From Mycolicibacterium sphagni (GTDB taxonomy: Bacteria > Actinomycetota > Actinomycetes > Mycobacteriales > Mycobacteriaceae), in contig NZ_VBSB01000003.1 in NCBI RefSeq assembly GCF_013337765.1, positions 186,001 to 250,000 of the forward strand: 64,000 nucleotides of DNA, given 5' to 3'. The position numbers were made by a program, and so were the translations under genes. Of the stretch, positions 8,927-17,332 are shown one piece after another; the first letter of the stretch is position 1; every line of letters starts with the position of its first letter. Below the pieces are notes generated by a model that searched no databases, had not been told where the DNA came from, and saw only the letters and a list, made by a program, of their open reading frames with translations.

Positions 8927-9229
8927 GTGCCGCACATGTTTCGTCTGACGGTTCAGGACGTGTTCTTCATCAAGGGTCGCGGTCTCGTCGCGACGGGTCG
9001 TGTCGAGGGCGGAGAGATCCGGGTCGGCGATGAGGTGCGGATCAATGGCGCTCGCGCGGTTGCGGTCGAGGCTGTCGAACAATTCCGCAGGAAGGTGGAC
9101 GAGGCGGTGGTCGGCGACAACGTCGGGTTGTTGTTCTCCGGCCTTGATCGCAGTGATCTGTCACCGGGCGATGTGTTGACATCGGGTGCCGTCGAGCCGG
9201 CGTCGGGCGGTGTCGAGGTGAGCTTGTAG
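8927..9229 (+). CDS. Stand-alone EF-Tu domain 2-like beta-barrel protein
   Basis: About 100 residues. The core FRLTVQDVFFIKGRGLVATG through VGDNVGLLFSGLDRSDLSPG matches the second domain of translational GTPases (the EF-Tu VFTIPGRGTVVTGRVE and RGDNVGLLLRG motifs), with no GTPase domain attached. GAGGAGG lies nine bases before the GTG chosen as start; ATG 8918 and ATG 8936 are alternatives in frame. Coupled to the exported-protein gene upstream. Such short proteins occur in many actinobacteria; the role is unknown. Confidence 0.75.
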   Translation: MPHMFRLTVQDVFFIKGRGLVATGRVEGGEIRVGDEVRINGARAVAVEAVEQFRRKVDEAVVGDNVGLLFSGLDRSDLSPGDVLTSGAVEPASGGVEVSL

Positions 9230-9238
9230 CGATCCGTC

Positions 9239-9287
9239 AAGTGGTCCCCAGGGGCGGGGGGCCGGTGGCCCAAGGGGGTGGCCACTT
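9239..9287. terminator. Possible bidirectional hairpin between convergent genes
   Basis: AAGTGG at 9239 pairs with CCACTT at 9282, with C- and G-runs inside that extend the stem imperfectly. It lies between the 3' ends of the EF-Tu-like gene and the minus-strand P450. No long T-run follows, so this is tentative. Confidence 0.35.
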
Positions 9288-9457
9288 CGCGTAGCCCACC
9301 CCTGGAGACCCGCTTGTGACGGTCAGGCTTCGGCTTGATTGATCACCGGGACCCCGACCGGTCGGAAATGTTGGCAGCTCCGTGGAAAATGTACGACAAA
9401 CAGCGACGACGGGAAGCCGACTTCGCCAGAAAAATTGACGAATAGGTAAGACGAGCT

Positions 9458-10633
9458 CTACCAGGTCACCGGCAATGCGACCAGGCCGTGGGACAGGGAA
9501 TGGAACCCGGCGGTCATCGTCGCGGGATCAGCACTCAGCTGAAGACTCGGGAATCGGGGAATGAGCTGGGAGTAGACGGTCTTGAGTTCCAGGCGCGCCA
9601 GCGCCGCGCCGACGCAGTAGTGCAGTCCGTAGCCGAATCCGACATGGGCCGCGCCGGTGCGCGACAGGTCGACACGATGGGGCTCGGCAAAGAACTCAGG
9701 GTCGTGATTGGCCGCACCGGGATCCAGCAGGACGAGGTCGCCGGCCCGGATGGTCACTCCGTCGGCGTCGATATCGGCGCGCGCGTACCGGGGAACCCCG
9801 ACACCGCCGGTCATCCCGGCGCGCAGGATTTCCTCGACGGCCTTGGGAATCAAGTCGGGGTCGGCCAGCAGCGCCTGCCACTGCTCGGGGTTGGTCAGCA
9901 GCATCAGTGAGCCCACCCAGATCTGCGTCACCGTGGTCTCGTGGCCGGCGAAGAGCAATTGCATTGCGAGCGTGGCGATTTCGAAGTCGGCGAGGTCGGG
10001 CTCGTCGCACAGCCGGGAGATGACGTCATCGTCAGGGTTAGCCCGCTTGGCGGTCACCAGTTCCATGCCGTAGCCGAGCAGCTTTTCCAAGCCCTTCAGC
10101 GAGACGTCATCGTCGGGCGAGAACGCGGCGTCATCGACCCACGCCCGGAAGCGATCGCGCTCGTCGTACGGCACGCCGAGCAGATCGCAGATCACCAGAA
10201 TCGGCAGCGGCTGCGCCAGGCTCGTCAACAGGTCGGCGGGCGAACCCTGGCGTTCCATGTCGTCGAGCAGCCCGGCGCACAGACCCTCGACCTTTGGTTG
10301 CAGGGTGCGCATGTGCCGGGGGCCGAAGTGCGGTTGAAGCAGTTGGCGCATGCGGGCATGGTCGGTCGGCTCGGAGTCGAAATCGCCGATCGGACCACCG
10401 AACAACGCCGAGGTGCGGCTGCGCGGTGCGTTGGCGGGGTCGCGGTGGGTGCGGCCCAGTCGTTCGTCGTCCATCAGCCGGCGCACGAGTGCGTAACCGG
10501 TGACCAGCCAGGCCTCGTCGCCGACGGCGGTGAGGACTTTGTGAATCGGCCCGGTGCCCTGCAGGGCGAGCAGTTGGTCGGGGGAGCGAAGGGGATGACT
10601 CTGGCGAAACGGCAGTTGCGCGGTGGCGGTCAT
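9458..10633 (-). CDS. Cytochrome P450
   Basis: 391 residues. I-helix oxygen-activation motif LLFAGHETT, K-helix ExxR as EEILR, and heme loop VGFGYGLHYCVGAALARLEL with the Cys ligand near residue 340. Length and lack of a membrane anchor fit the soluble bacterial class I type, which needs a ferredoxin and reductase; none is adjacent. Substrate unknown. It diverges from the exported-protein gene at 10718, with a palindrome and a good -10 between them. Confidence 0.92.
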   Translation of the reverse strand: MTATAQLPFRQSHPLRSPDQLLALQGTGPIHKVLTAVGDEAWLVTGYALVRRLMDDERLGRTHRDPANAPRSRTSALFGGPIGDFDSEPTDHARMRQLLQPHFGPRHMRTLQPKVEGLCAGLLDDMERQGSPADLLTSLAQPLPILVICDLLGVPYDERDRFRAWVDDAAFSPDDDVSLKGLEKLLGYGMELVTAKRANPDDDVISRLCDEPDLADFEIATLAMQLLFAGHETTVTQIWVGSLMLLTNPEQWQALLADPDLIPKAVEEILRAGMTGGVGVPRYARADIDADGVTIRAGDLVLLDPGAANHDPEFFAEPHRVDLSRTGAAHVGFGYGLHYCVGAALARLELKTVYSQLIPRFPSLQLSADPATMTAGFHSLSHGLVALPVTW

Positions 10634-10677
10634 GCTTGGCAGCGTACGACGGGGCGGGGTCCCGAAGTTGGATTTTT

Positions 10678-10711
10678 AAGACTATGGGTCTTGGTAGGTG
10701 GCCTCTAGTAT
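10678..10711 (+). promoter_or_regulatory. Leaderless promoter with palindrome AAGAC-N5-GTCTT
   Basis: TAGTAT at 10706-10711 sits seven bases before the GTG of the exported protein, the geometry of a leaderless mycobacterial mRNA. A perfect 5-base-arm inverted repeat lies at 10678-10692, in the divergent region with the P450 gene. Operator role is inference. Confidence 0.5.
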
Positions 10712-10717
10712 CGAGCC

Positions 10718-11221
10718 GTGGCTCACAGGGATCGGCGCAGCCAGATACTGATGACCGGTATCGCATCGCTGGCGATCGCCCTTGCCCTCCCACCAACCGC
10801 TTCCGCCGATCCTGCGTCTTGGAACGGTGAGTACGCGATCACGTTCATCGTTGGCCCGAAGGGTGGAACGAGCATGGCGGCGGGCCAGCCTGAGCAGCAG
10901 CACACCGAGATCTACGGATTCCAATCCAGCTGCGCGAGCGGGAAATGCACCGCCACGATCACCAGCGGTCCGCCACCGAGCAATCCGACGGTGCCGCAAC
11001 CCGTTCAATTCACCTGGGACGGGTCGTCGTGGACGCAAGCCAGTGATTTCCAATGGCAGTGCATGATGCCCGACGCGACGATCCAGTGGAATCCAGCCCA
11101 CGCTGAGGTGCGCTACACCCCGCAAGCCGACGGGACCCTGGCCGGCAGAATGCACACCGAGATCTCGAGCGGCGCGTGCCAGGGGACTGTCGACATGAAC
11201 ATGACGGCCGAGCGCGCGTAG
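10718..11221 (+). CDS. Exported protein of unknown function
   Basis: 167 residues from GTG. The N-terminus, with arginines then SLAIALALPPTASADP, is a signal peptide cleaved near residue 31. The mature part is beta-rich, with ITFIVGPKGGTSMAAGQ early on, and has Cys pairs (SSCASGKC, WQC, GACQG). Resembles the family of roughly 150-residue secreted mycobacterial proteins of unknown role. The transcript is probably leaderless. Confidence 0.8.
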   Translation: MAHRDRRSQILMTGIASLAIALALPPTASADPASWNGEYAITFIVGPKGGTSMAAGQPEQQHTEIYGFQSSCASGKCTATITSGPPPSNPTVPQPVQFTWDGSSWTQASDFQWQCMMPDATIQWNPAHAEVRYTPQADGTLAGRMHTEISSGACQGTVDMNMTAERA

Positions 11222-11337
11222 GTCCGTAGCTGACTTGGTCAGACGGAAACATCGGTGGCCGAAGTGCTTAATGGCGTTTGCGTCAGTCTCTTGCTAATTT
11301 TCATGCCGAAGCAGGCCCGCCGACCTGGGAGGCTCCG

Positions 11338-11940
11338 ATGACCGAGTTGGACCACGGCGCGATCGTGGACACCGCACTCGAACTCTTCGTCAGCCAGGGA
11401 TACGCCGCGACAACCCTTGCCGACATCGCATCAGCAAGCGGTGTCGAGCCCGATGCTCTGCGCGCAGTGTTCCCGAACAATGAGTCCTTCGTCTTCGCCG
11501 TCGTCGACGACATGTTCACCGCGGTCTTCGACGACCTCGCCTCAGCCCCACCGACCCGGGATCTCGTCCAGCTACTACGCGATGCGCATCAGGCGGTGCT
11601 GAGCCGGACCATCGCCGGCGACGGTCCGGTGCCGCTGTACCGGATGCAACAGATGGGCATCGTTGCTATCAAGTATCCCGTTGTGGCACAGATGATCTCG
11701 GCTCGACGCAAGAAGATGTTGTTGACGACTCTCGCTCAGCTGCGAGGTTTTGGCGAGGATGACCCGGAGGTCAAGAAGGCTGTGACGGTGTGGTCGGCAG
11801 TGGTGGCGGCCACCTATGCGGCCGGCATCGACGACGATATCGGCGCCACCCCACAGGTCGAGCTGATCCGGACGGATCGCATGGGCGGACGGCTGGATCG
11901 CACGTTCACTCAAGTCACCGGAAAAGGTACTTCTGACTGA
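11338..11940 (+). CDS. TetR family transcriptional regulator
   Basis: 200 residues from ATG 11338, with GGGAGG eight bases upstream; an upstream in-frame start at 11278 lacks support. N-terminal TetR HTH: ALELFVSQGYAATTLADIAS then GVEPDALRAVFPNNESFVF, where the recognition helix is divergent (the usual YYHF is AVFPN). The C-terminal ligand domain ends in basic KKMLLTT and a TetR_C-like tail. Target unknown. Confidence 0.82.
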   Translation: MTELDHGAIVDTALELFVSQGYAATTLADIASASGVEPDALRAVFPNNESFVFAVVDDMFTAVFDDLASAPPTRDLVQLLRDAHQAVLSRTIAGDGPVPLYRMQQMGIVAIKYPVVAQMISARRKKMLLTTLAQLRGFGEDDPEVKKAVTVWSAVVAATYAAGIDDDIGATPQVELIRTDRMGGRLDRTFTQVTGKGTSD

Positions 11941-12282
11941 CGTCGACGGTTACGCTCGGCTGGCGAATTCCCGCTGCTGAAAGAGGATTTCAACTCTCTA
12001 GCGGTAGCGAAAGTTGGGCTCGTCGAGCGGTTCAACGTCCTCGCGGCCATGGATGGTGATAGTGGGCATCTCCCAAGAATGGCATTCAGGTCGCGGTGGC
12101 CAAGCCGAAGGCCAAGCCGTTCGTCCTCTGGACCGCCTGAACATGATGCGCCGCAACAGGATTCACGCCACGGGTTAGCCAGCCCGAACATACCTGCAGG
12201 TCAGAGGCCTGCCGGAAAGTTCGGAGGGTTAGTCGGCCTCCCGACCCATGGGCGCGCTTCTTCTCACTCTCTTCGGGCGGCG
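11941..12282. other. Non-coding gap at the left edge of the island, possible gene debris
   Basis: 342 bases with no convincing gene. One short plus-strand frame near 12080-12138 reads GIQVAVAKPKAKPFVLWTA then stops, which looks like a decayed protein end, but I cannot name its parent. Base composition starts to drop here relative to the left flank. Confidence 0.4.
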
Positions 12283-12846
12283 TTACTTGTCTTTCTTGAG
12301 GAGGGTCTGCAACTTCGCATGCAGTTCCTCCACGTCGCGGATCTTGGCGAGGTCTTCAGTCACATCAACGACGTGAAACGATTGACCAGGACCAGGCACG
12401 AAGGCAGGTGCTGCATCGGGCGCTTGAAGAGCGGTGGCAGCGACGCCGTGCGGTCCCCAGAGGACTCCGAACTTCACGTTGGCGAAAACTTCGGCCAGGG
12501 GAGTTGCATTTAGGTCCCGCGCGGTCTCCCAGGTGAGTTCACCGATTGGCTCGTCGCCGAACGTCACCATGTGCAGGTCGAATCCGACCGGGCTTGGATT
12601 CTCGTTTCGGATTTTGCAGTAGTAGGCGATTCCGCTGCCGAAGATCCCGCCGACATTCCAGCAAGTTATACCGGTCTCCGCGACGTACACCGGGCGGTAG
12701 GCCATGGTATTCGGAATTGCCTGAAAGACGGCAGGCCCCTGGTTGGACAGCGGCTGGTCGTACGTGCCTGATGTGCAGACTTTGCCGACCTCCATCGTTG
12801 CAGCAGCCCCGATTGTGTAGCCAGGAAAAACGTAACGCTGCGTCAT
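12283..12846 (-). CDS. Hypothetical protein
   Basis: 187 residues from ATG, with a purine-rich GGAGGAGG upstream. MTQRYVFPGYTIGAAATMEVG..., three Cys, no signal peptide or membrane segment, and a Lys-rich helical C-terminus (ELHAKLQTLLKKDK). No domain recognised. It sits alone in the island next to mobile-element debris, so horizontal origin is plausible. Confidence 0.65.
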   Translation of the reverse strand: MTQRYVFPGYTIGAAATMEVGKVCTSGTYDQPLSNQGPAVFQAIPNTMAYRPVYVAETGITCWNVGGIFGSGIAYYCKIRNENPSPVGFDLHMVTFGDEPIGELTWETARDLNATPLAEVFANVKFGVLWGPHGVAATALQAPDAAPAFVPGPGQSFHVVDVTEDLAKIRDVEELHAKLQTLLKKDK

Positions 12847-12969
12847 CGCAACGACCCCCCTCCTCCTCGTGCGCGCCGTCTGAATCAGCGCGGTGACATA
12901 CGCAAGCTAAGTCGGAGACGGGCAGATGGCTTAAGTAATCGGCTACTTCATTTCCTCTCGCAGTGGGAT

Positions 12970-13179
12970 TTGTCCACTTGCATCATCTTTAGGAGTTTCA
13001 TTCTGAGCTGGCTTCTGCGCGGGCTCCGCGCACCCAATCCACCCGATCCGCCTGCCGAGAAGCACAATTACTCAATCGCTGATCCGCGCCTCGTGGAGTT
13101 GTTCGGCGGCAACCGATCACTTACCGGCGTTCACGTTTCCGAGCACAACATGCTCGGCGTCGCTGCGGTCTGGCGGTAG
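12970..13179 (+). pseudogene. Remnant of a phage portal protein N-terminus
   Basis: The plus frame contains NYSIADPRLVELFGG and GVHVSEHNMLGVAAVWR, the pattern at the start of HK97-type portal proteins (IADP-LAE-FG ... GV-VSE-SALG-SAVYRAV). It stops right after VWR, where an intact portal would continue for some 350 residues. The first part (LSWLLRGLRAPNPPDPP) also fits a portal N-terminus. So about 60 codons of a portal gene survive. The family call is from memory of the motif. Confidence 0.55.
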
Positions 13180-13607
13180 TTCTCTCATGCTTGTCTTGTG
13201 TGGGTAGGTCGTCCGAGGAATCGGGACGTAGTGCCGGCCTCCGTCGGCGACCACGAAGAGGACCCTGTCCACGAGCGCTCCTCTGTGGAAGATGTCGACG
13301 TACATTCGGGACACGTTGTCGTCGTCACCGAACTCCGGAAGGAAGTCGCTCAAGTCGAACTTCTGCCGGTGCTCCGACCAAAGGGTCTCGTCGGGATCAA
13401 ACCCCCACGCGATGCTGATGTCCACGTCTGAGATGAGTACCGCGACGTTGGAGTGAGCGACGACCTCAGTTTCGATCCCACGTTCGCTGCGCTCGCTGGA
13501 TAGGTCGTAGTGATAACGGGGCCTGAGCCGCCGCCCCAACAGATGATCGAATTCCAGTCCGCACAGCCAGAGCCGGCGATTGTGTCACGGATCGTGTGTA
13601 GGTCCAT
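13117..13607 (-). pseudogene. Frameshifted hypothetical gene
   Basis: Two minus-strand frames complement each other. From ATG 13607 one frame reads MDLHTIRDTIAGSGCADWNS then IICWGGGSGP; the adjacent frame continues PRYHYDLSSERSERGIETEV and on to FVVADGGRHYVPIPRTTYP. The switch falls in the run CAGGCCCCGTTATC near 13520, so one base seems lost. Joined, they give about 170 residues with strong acidic, ordered coding character. The final 20 codons overlap the portal remnant on the other strand, so the true 3' end was probably replaced at a junction near 13178. Confidence 0.6.
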
Positions 13608-13796
13608 CGCGTACTTATTGCACCTTGCTTGGTTCACTAGTGGGCGATCCGAAACCATTGCGCCGGAGCGAATTTAACTCACACCCCAGTCGTCATAAGC
13701 AGGGTTATTGTCCGCCAGCTTCGCGTCCATGGTCAGATCGGAACGACTCGACCGTGACCATGACGTGCGGGCCGCCCGTGGTTTCGCCGTTCATCC

Positions 13797-15050
13797 CTAG
13801 AGCTCCCCAAGTTCTTCGATGAGTTCCTCTGCAGTAACAGCTCCGTAGAGGAATTCCGACCCGTCGAGCGCCTGGGTGCCGGGAATGAACGCGTCCATTA
13901 GGTGAACGCGCGGCCTGAAGCCCTTCTTTGCGTCGCCTTCGAGCAGGCCAAGCGAAATGAGCTTGCCGGTGTCGTGAGATAGGGCCCGATCACCAACTCC
14001 CGCATACATTTCGGCAAGCTCAGGTGTGAGGCGGCGCAGTCCCGAACGTGGTGTCCATACTTTCTCGGGCATGCTCAGCAGCAGTGTGCGGCGGCGTTTC
14101 GACGTTTCTCCCTGCGTCTCGTATTGGAAGAGCTCGTGCACATAGTTGATCCACGCGACTCGCCGCTGTTGCCACTGAACCAGGGCGATCTGCTCCCGCA
14201 GTTGGTCAACGAATCCCTCAGCCGCGTACTCGATGAAACCGACCACGTCACCCCTTCGCGACGCGGCATCGAGCTTTGCGTAGTAGCGAGAGCGGGTCCT
14301 GTTGTAGTGGTCGGATAGTAGGCTGCTTGATACCCAGGGGACGAGCCTTGAGTGCGCGAGGATGGCGCACTCAAGTGCACGTGCTGTGCGGCCATTGCCA
14401 TTGCCGAAGGGGTGAATCCAGGCGATGTAGAGATGGCCGAGCACCGCGGCATAGAAGGCTTGGAAGAACCGCTTGTCGGCGTCGAGTTTCACGTCGTACA
14501 CGTGCACCAGCATCTCGTTGACCCAATCGCACAGTCGTTCAACGAGATATGGAACATCTTCAGGTGGTGCAGCACGGTAGACGCTGCCCACAAGCAATGG
14601 GCGTGTGGTGTATTCGCCTGGAATGACGTGCTCTTCGTCGGGAATTCCCTCGAGGATTTCACGGTTTTGCGCTCTCAACCAGGCCGGGGTGACCTTCCAG
14701 CCGCGAGAGTTGTTGGCTTCGACGTCGATGCGTCGCAGGACGCGCTCCATGTTCTCAACTTCGCGCTGGAGGTAGTGCTGCGATGGGGGGAGCCTCTTGC
14801 GGTCGTCGAGGATTTCGGCGACCTCCGTCTCAGTCAGCGTGTTGCCTTCGATCGCGGTGGTCGCTGAGACCCCTTTGATGAGATACACGCGTGCGAGCTC
14901 GGCCGCGAGGCTGGGCTGTAGGGGGGTGCCTGTGAGGTGACGGCACTTGGAGAAGGCTTCGCCGAGCCTTACGCTGAGAACATTGAACTCGCCGCCGACA
15001 AAATTGAAGGTAATCCAGGGATGAGTAGTCTCATATCTATACGCTGTCAC
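13797..15050 (-). CDS. Fic family protein (predicted AMP-transferase)
   Basis: 417 residues. The catalytic Fic motif HPFGNGNGRTAR starts at His213, complete for AMP transfer. The N-terminal segment SATTAIEGN (62-70) is the self-inhibitory (S/T)xxxE(G/N) helix, Glu68 being the residue that blocks ATP in class II Fic proteins. The C-terminus looks like a winged-helix region (about 320-400). GTG start at 15050; a TATAGT -10 lies just upstream on the minus strand. Divergent from the nuclease-like gene across a short AT-rich gap. Class II Fic proteins modify host targets; the target here is unknown. Confidence 0.88.
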   Translation of the reverse strand: MTAYRYETTHPWITFNFVGGEFNVLSVRLGEAFSKCRHLTGTPLQPSLAAELARVYLIKGVSATTAIEGNTLTETEVAEILDDRKRLPPSQHYLQREVENMERVLRRIDVEANNSRGWKVTPAWLRAQNREILEGIPDEEHVIPGEYTTRPLLVGSVYRAAPPEDVPYLVERLCDWVNEMLVHVYDVKLDADKRFFQAFYAAVLGHLYIAWIHPFGNGNGRTARALECAILAHSRLVPWVSSSLLSDHYNRTRSRYYAKLDAASRRGDVVGFIEYAAEGFVDQLREQIALVQWQQRRVAWINYVHELFQYETQGETSKRRRTLLLSMPEKVWTPRSGLRRLTPELAEMYAGVGDRALSHDTGKLISLGLLEGDAKKGFRPRVHLMDAFIPGTQALDGSEFLYGAVTAEELIEELGEL

Positions 15051-15185
15051 CTGCTAAAACTATAATCTTTGTCTATATTTGTCGAGAGGCACGCCTGACG
15101 GAGCGCCGACTTTCGCGCCTGGCATAATGGTGTTTCCGGGGCCGAGGCCGAGCAGCCGCCCCCGCGTTGGAAGATTGGAAGACCC
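15051..15185. promoter_or_regulatory. AT-rich divergent promoter between Fic and nuclease-like genes
   Basis: 135 bases, markedly AT-rich at 15055-15085 for this genome. TATAGT on the minus strand, near 15060-15065, serves the Fic gene; CATAAT near 15123 could serve the plus gene. TATAATC...GTCTATAT gives near-symmetric TATA elements that could bind a repressor. Assignments are by eye. Confidence 0.45.
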
Positions 15186-16982
15186 GTGGCTCGAGTTGAA
15201 TGGACCCGGCAGTCCGGCGAGGACGTTGAGACCACTATCGGCATGCTCCTGTGCACTGAGTTCCCGAATGCCGTCCGGGTACGGCCGAGTCAGGGCGATG
15301 GGGGGATCGATATCTTCATCCCTGGCCCTGCCGGCTGGGGCAAGGAGCGTTCGGTGTGGCAGATCAAGCGCTACCCCGACAACCTGACCGCGACTGAGAA
15401 GCGCGCGATCAGGAGGTCGTTCGACCGCGTGGTTGCCACCAGTCAGAAGGAAGGGTGGCAGATCAGCGACTGGCACCTCGTCATGCCACTCGACCTCACT
15501 AATCAGAACCTCGGCTGGCTTGATACTCATACGTCTAGTGCTGGGTTCGACTGTGAGACACATGGTTTGCTGTGGTGTGACACGCAGGCCGCCAAGTATC
15601 CCAAGGTGATCGACTACTACCTGCGCGACGGCAGAGAGCGACTGCAAGCGCTCATGAATGACCTCACGGCGCTTCTGTCCGGGCGGGAGCACCGCCAGGA
15701 GGACGAGCCGTTGGTCCCCGGAGATGTAGTGGGTGATCTGGCAGCGATTCATCGGTCTCTCAACGCTTGTGATCCGTTCTACCGCTACGATTTCGCCGCA
15801 TCCGACGGCCCGCCGCCGGATGCGCCAGCGCCGGGCGATCGGGGTCTAGTCGCGGTGTGTGCGATGCAACATGACACGGTTTGGGTCAGCGTCAAGATAT
15901 TCGCGTTGTCGCTCGCAGCCCTTGAGGAGCGACCGATCAAGGCGCAATTTCAATTGAATGTCCCCGACGGGGATGATGAACTCCGCCAACAGGTGCAACA
16001 GTTCATTGACTACGGCACGCCACTGTCGCTGCCGCAGGGAAGCGTTAGTGGCTCTCTCGACCTTCCAGCCGGCTTGGGAGGCTCGATCGATCAAGCCAGT
16101 CTTCGGATCGTCCCCCTTCCCTCCGCCGAGGTCGATACAGAGCAGGCAGAGCTCTATCTTGCGATCTTGGCACCCGACAGCGACACGGAGGTTGCCGGTG
16201 TTCGGCTCATGCGTACCGAACACACCGCTGGCCAGGCCGGCGGACTGCGAACACTGTGGAGCGATAGCAGCGGAATCCTGAATATTGAGATCCTTGGCAA
16301 GGGTAGTGACATCAAAATGGGGTTCCGGGTGCATTACGACCTTCCGGGACGCCTTCCCGCCGACGTCGTCGAAATCCTGCGCGTCCTGGGTGCCGCCCAT
16401 CCGCCAAATCGGTTGGGGTTCAGGCGCACCTGGGGCCCACCGCAACTGTCGGTAGTAGGCGACGCTCCTTTTCCAGAAGACAGTGACGCCGAGCTGTGGG
16501 CGGTCATCGCCGACGCGCTCATGAGGCTCCAGGATCACGTAGCGCTGCTGCGGCTTCGTATGCCCGAACAGATGACAGAAAAGCAGGGAGGTGACATCAT
16601 CGAGGCAGCGAAACTCATGTCTGGAGAAGCCCTTTCAGGACCACTCTCAGGCGCATTCAATATTCACCACATTGAAGACGACAAATCCTCACCGTTCAAA
16701 TTCGAGGTCGACGGGGTGTACGAGATCCTGTCGATCAAAGACATCGAAATCGAGCTCGACAACAACGTCATCCCGATCGGCAAGGAGACACTCTTTTTCT
16801 TGGCGAAATGTGTGGACACTGGAGATGAAACGTCCAGAGTCGAGCCAATTTCGGACGGAACCAGTATGAGATACACGGGTGACATTGAGACGGGACGCGT
16901 GCTAGGTCGTCCACCCAAGCTGTTCGTCCGGGTTAGCGACGACGTCGGGCCATCTCCACCAGCGGAGGCCGGACCGACATGA
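15186..16982 (+). CDS. PD-(D/E)xK nuclease-like protein (Mrr/restriction-type N-terminus), large unknown C-terminus
   Basis: 598 residues from GTG. The N-terminal 140 residues carry a restriction-endonuclease fold signature: Glu12 in SGEDVET, QGDGGIDIFI with Asp42, and VWQIKRY with Gln59/Lys61, the E...D...QxK arrangement of Mrr-like enzymes. A Trp-rich helical part and WHLVMPLDLT follow, then about 400 residues of alternating strands with no family I recognise, some possibly sensing domains. Composition is less GC-rich than the flanks. ATGA overlap with the next small acidic gene implies coupled translation and probably joint function. Could be a restriction/defence effector or a toxin. Confidence 0.72.
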   Translation: MARVEWTRQSGEDVETTIGMLLCTEFPNAVRVRPSQGDGGIDIFIPGPAGWGKERSVWQIKRYPDNLTATEKRAIRRSFDRVVATSQKEGWQISDWHLVMPLDLTNQNLGWLDTHTSSAGFDCETHGLLWCDTQAAKYPKVIDYYLRDGRERLQALMNDLTALLSGREHRQEDEPLVPGDVVGDLAAIHRSLNACDPFYRYDFAASDGPPPDAPAPGDRGLVAVCAMQHDTVWVSVKIFALSLAALEERPIKAQFQLNVPDGDDELRQQVQQFIDYGTPLSLPQGSVSGSLDLPAGLGGSIDQASLRIVPLPSAEVDTEQAELYLAILAPDSDTEVAGVRLMRTEHTAGQAGGLRTLWSDSSGILNIEILGKGSDIKMGFRVHYDLPGRLPADVVEILRVLGAAHPPNRLGFRRTWGPPQLSVVGDAPFPEDSDAELWAVIADALMRLQDHVALLRLRMPEQMTEKQGGDIIEAAKLMSGEALSGPLSGAFNIHHIEDDKSSPFKFEVDGVYEILSIKDIEIELDNNVIPIGKETLFFLAKCVDTGDETSRVEPISDGTSMRYTGDIETGRVLGRPPKLFVRVSDDVGPSPPAEAGPT

Positions 16983-17254
16983 CCGACAAGCAACGGCGAC
17001 CAACCGACGCTGACTACGCTGAGATGGCCAAGGACTACGCGGAGAATCCCCCGACCGTGGAGGAAGTCCTATCTGTTGAGGTGGATCCTGCGTTCGTCAT
17101 CGGTGACGACGCCACGATCGAGGACGCCGACCTGGACCAGCGGGAGATCACCTACCAGGGCAAGCGACTCACTGAAGCCGACGTGCTCAAGCTTGATGAG
17201 GAAATCGCCACCGGTCAGTCGGGTGTGGAGTCAGATCCGACGCCTTCGGCGTGA
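16979..17254 (+). CDS. Small acidic partner protein, overlapping the nuclease-like gene
   Basis: 91 residues, its ATG overlapping the upstream stop by ATGA. Very acidic (TDADYAEMAKDYAENPPTVE, VEVDPAFVIGDDATIEDADL) with ITYQGKRLTEADVLKLDEEI near the end. The start resembles small antitoxin-like proteins of actinobacteria that open with (D)AxYAxMAxDYxxxPP. A charge-mimic immunity or antitoxin role for the nuclease is inference from coupling and charge. Confidence 0.7.
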   Translation: MTDKQRRPTDADYAEMAKDYAENPPTVEEVLSVEVDPAFVIGDDATIEDADLDQREITYQGKRLTEADVLKLDEEIATGQSGVESDPTPSA

Positions 17255-17332
17255 GGTCTGCAATCCCCAAGGGGGTCGCAGTTGGGTTGACACCCCCCGG
17301 GATCTGTCGGCTGTAGTGCTTACGCTGAGGCT

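Noticed and set aside
12049..12513. Plus-strand frame over 12049-12513
   Set aside because: Arg/Ser-rich shadow over the hypothetical gene at 12283; no start signal.
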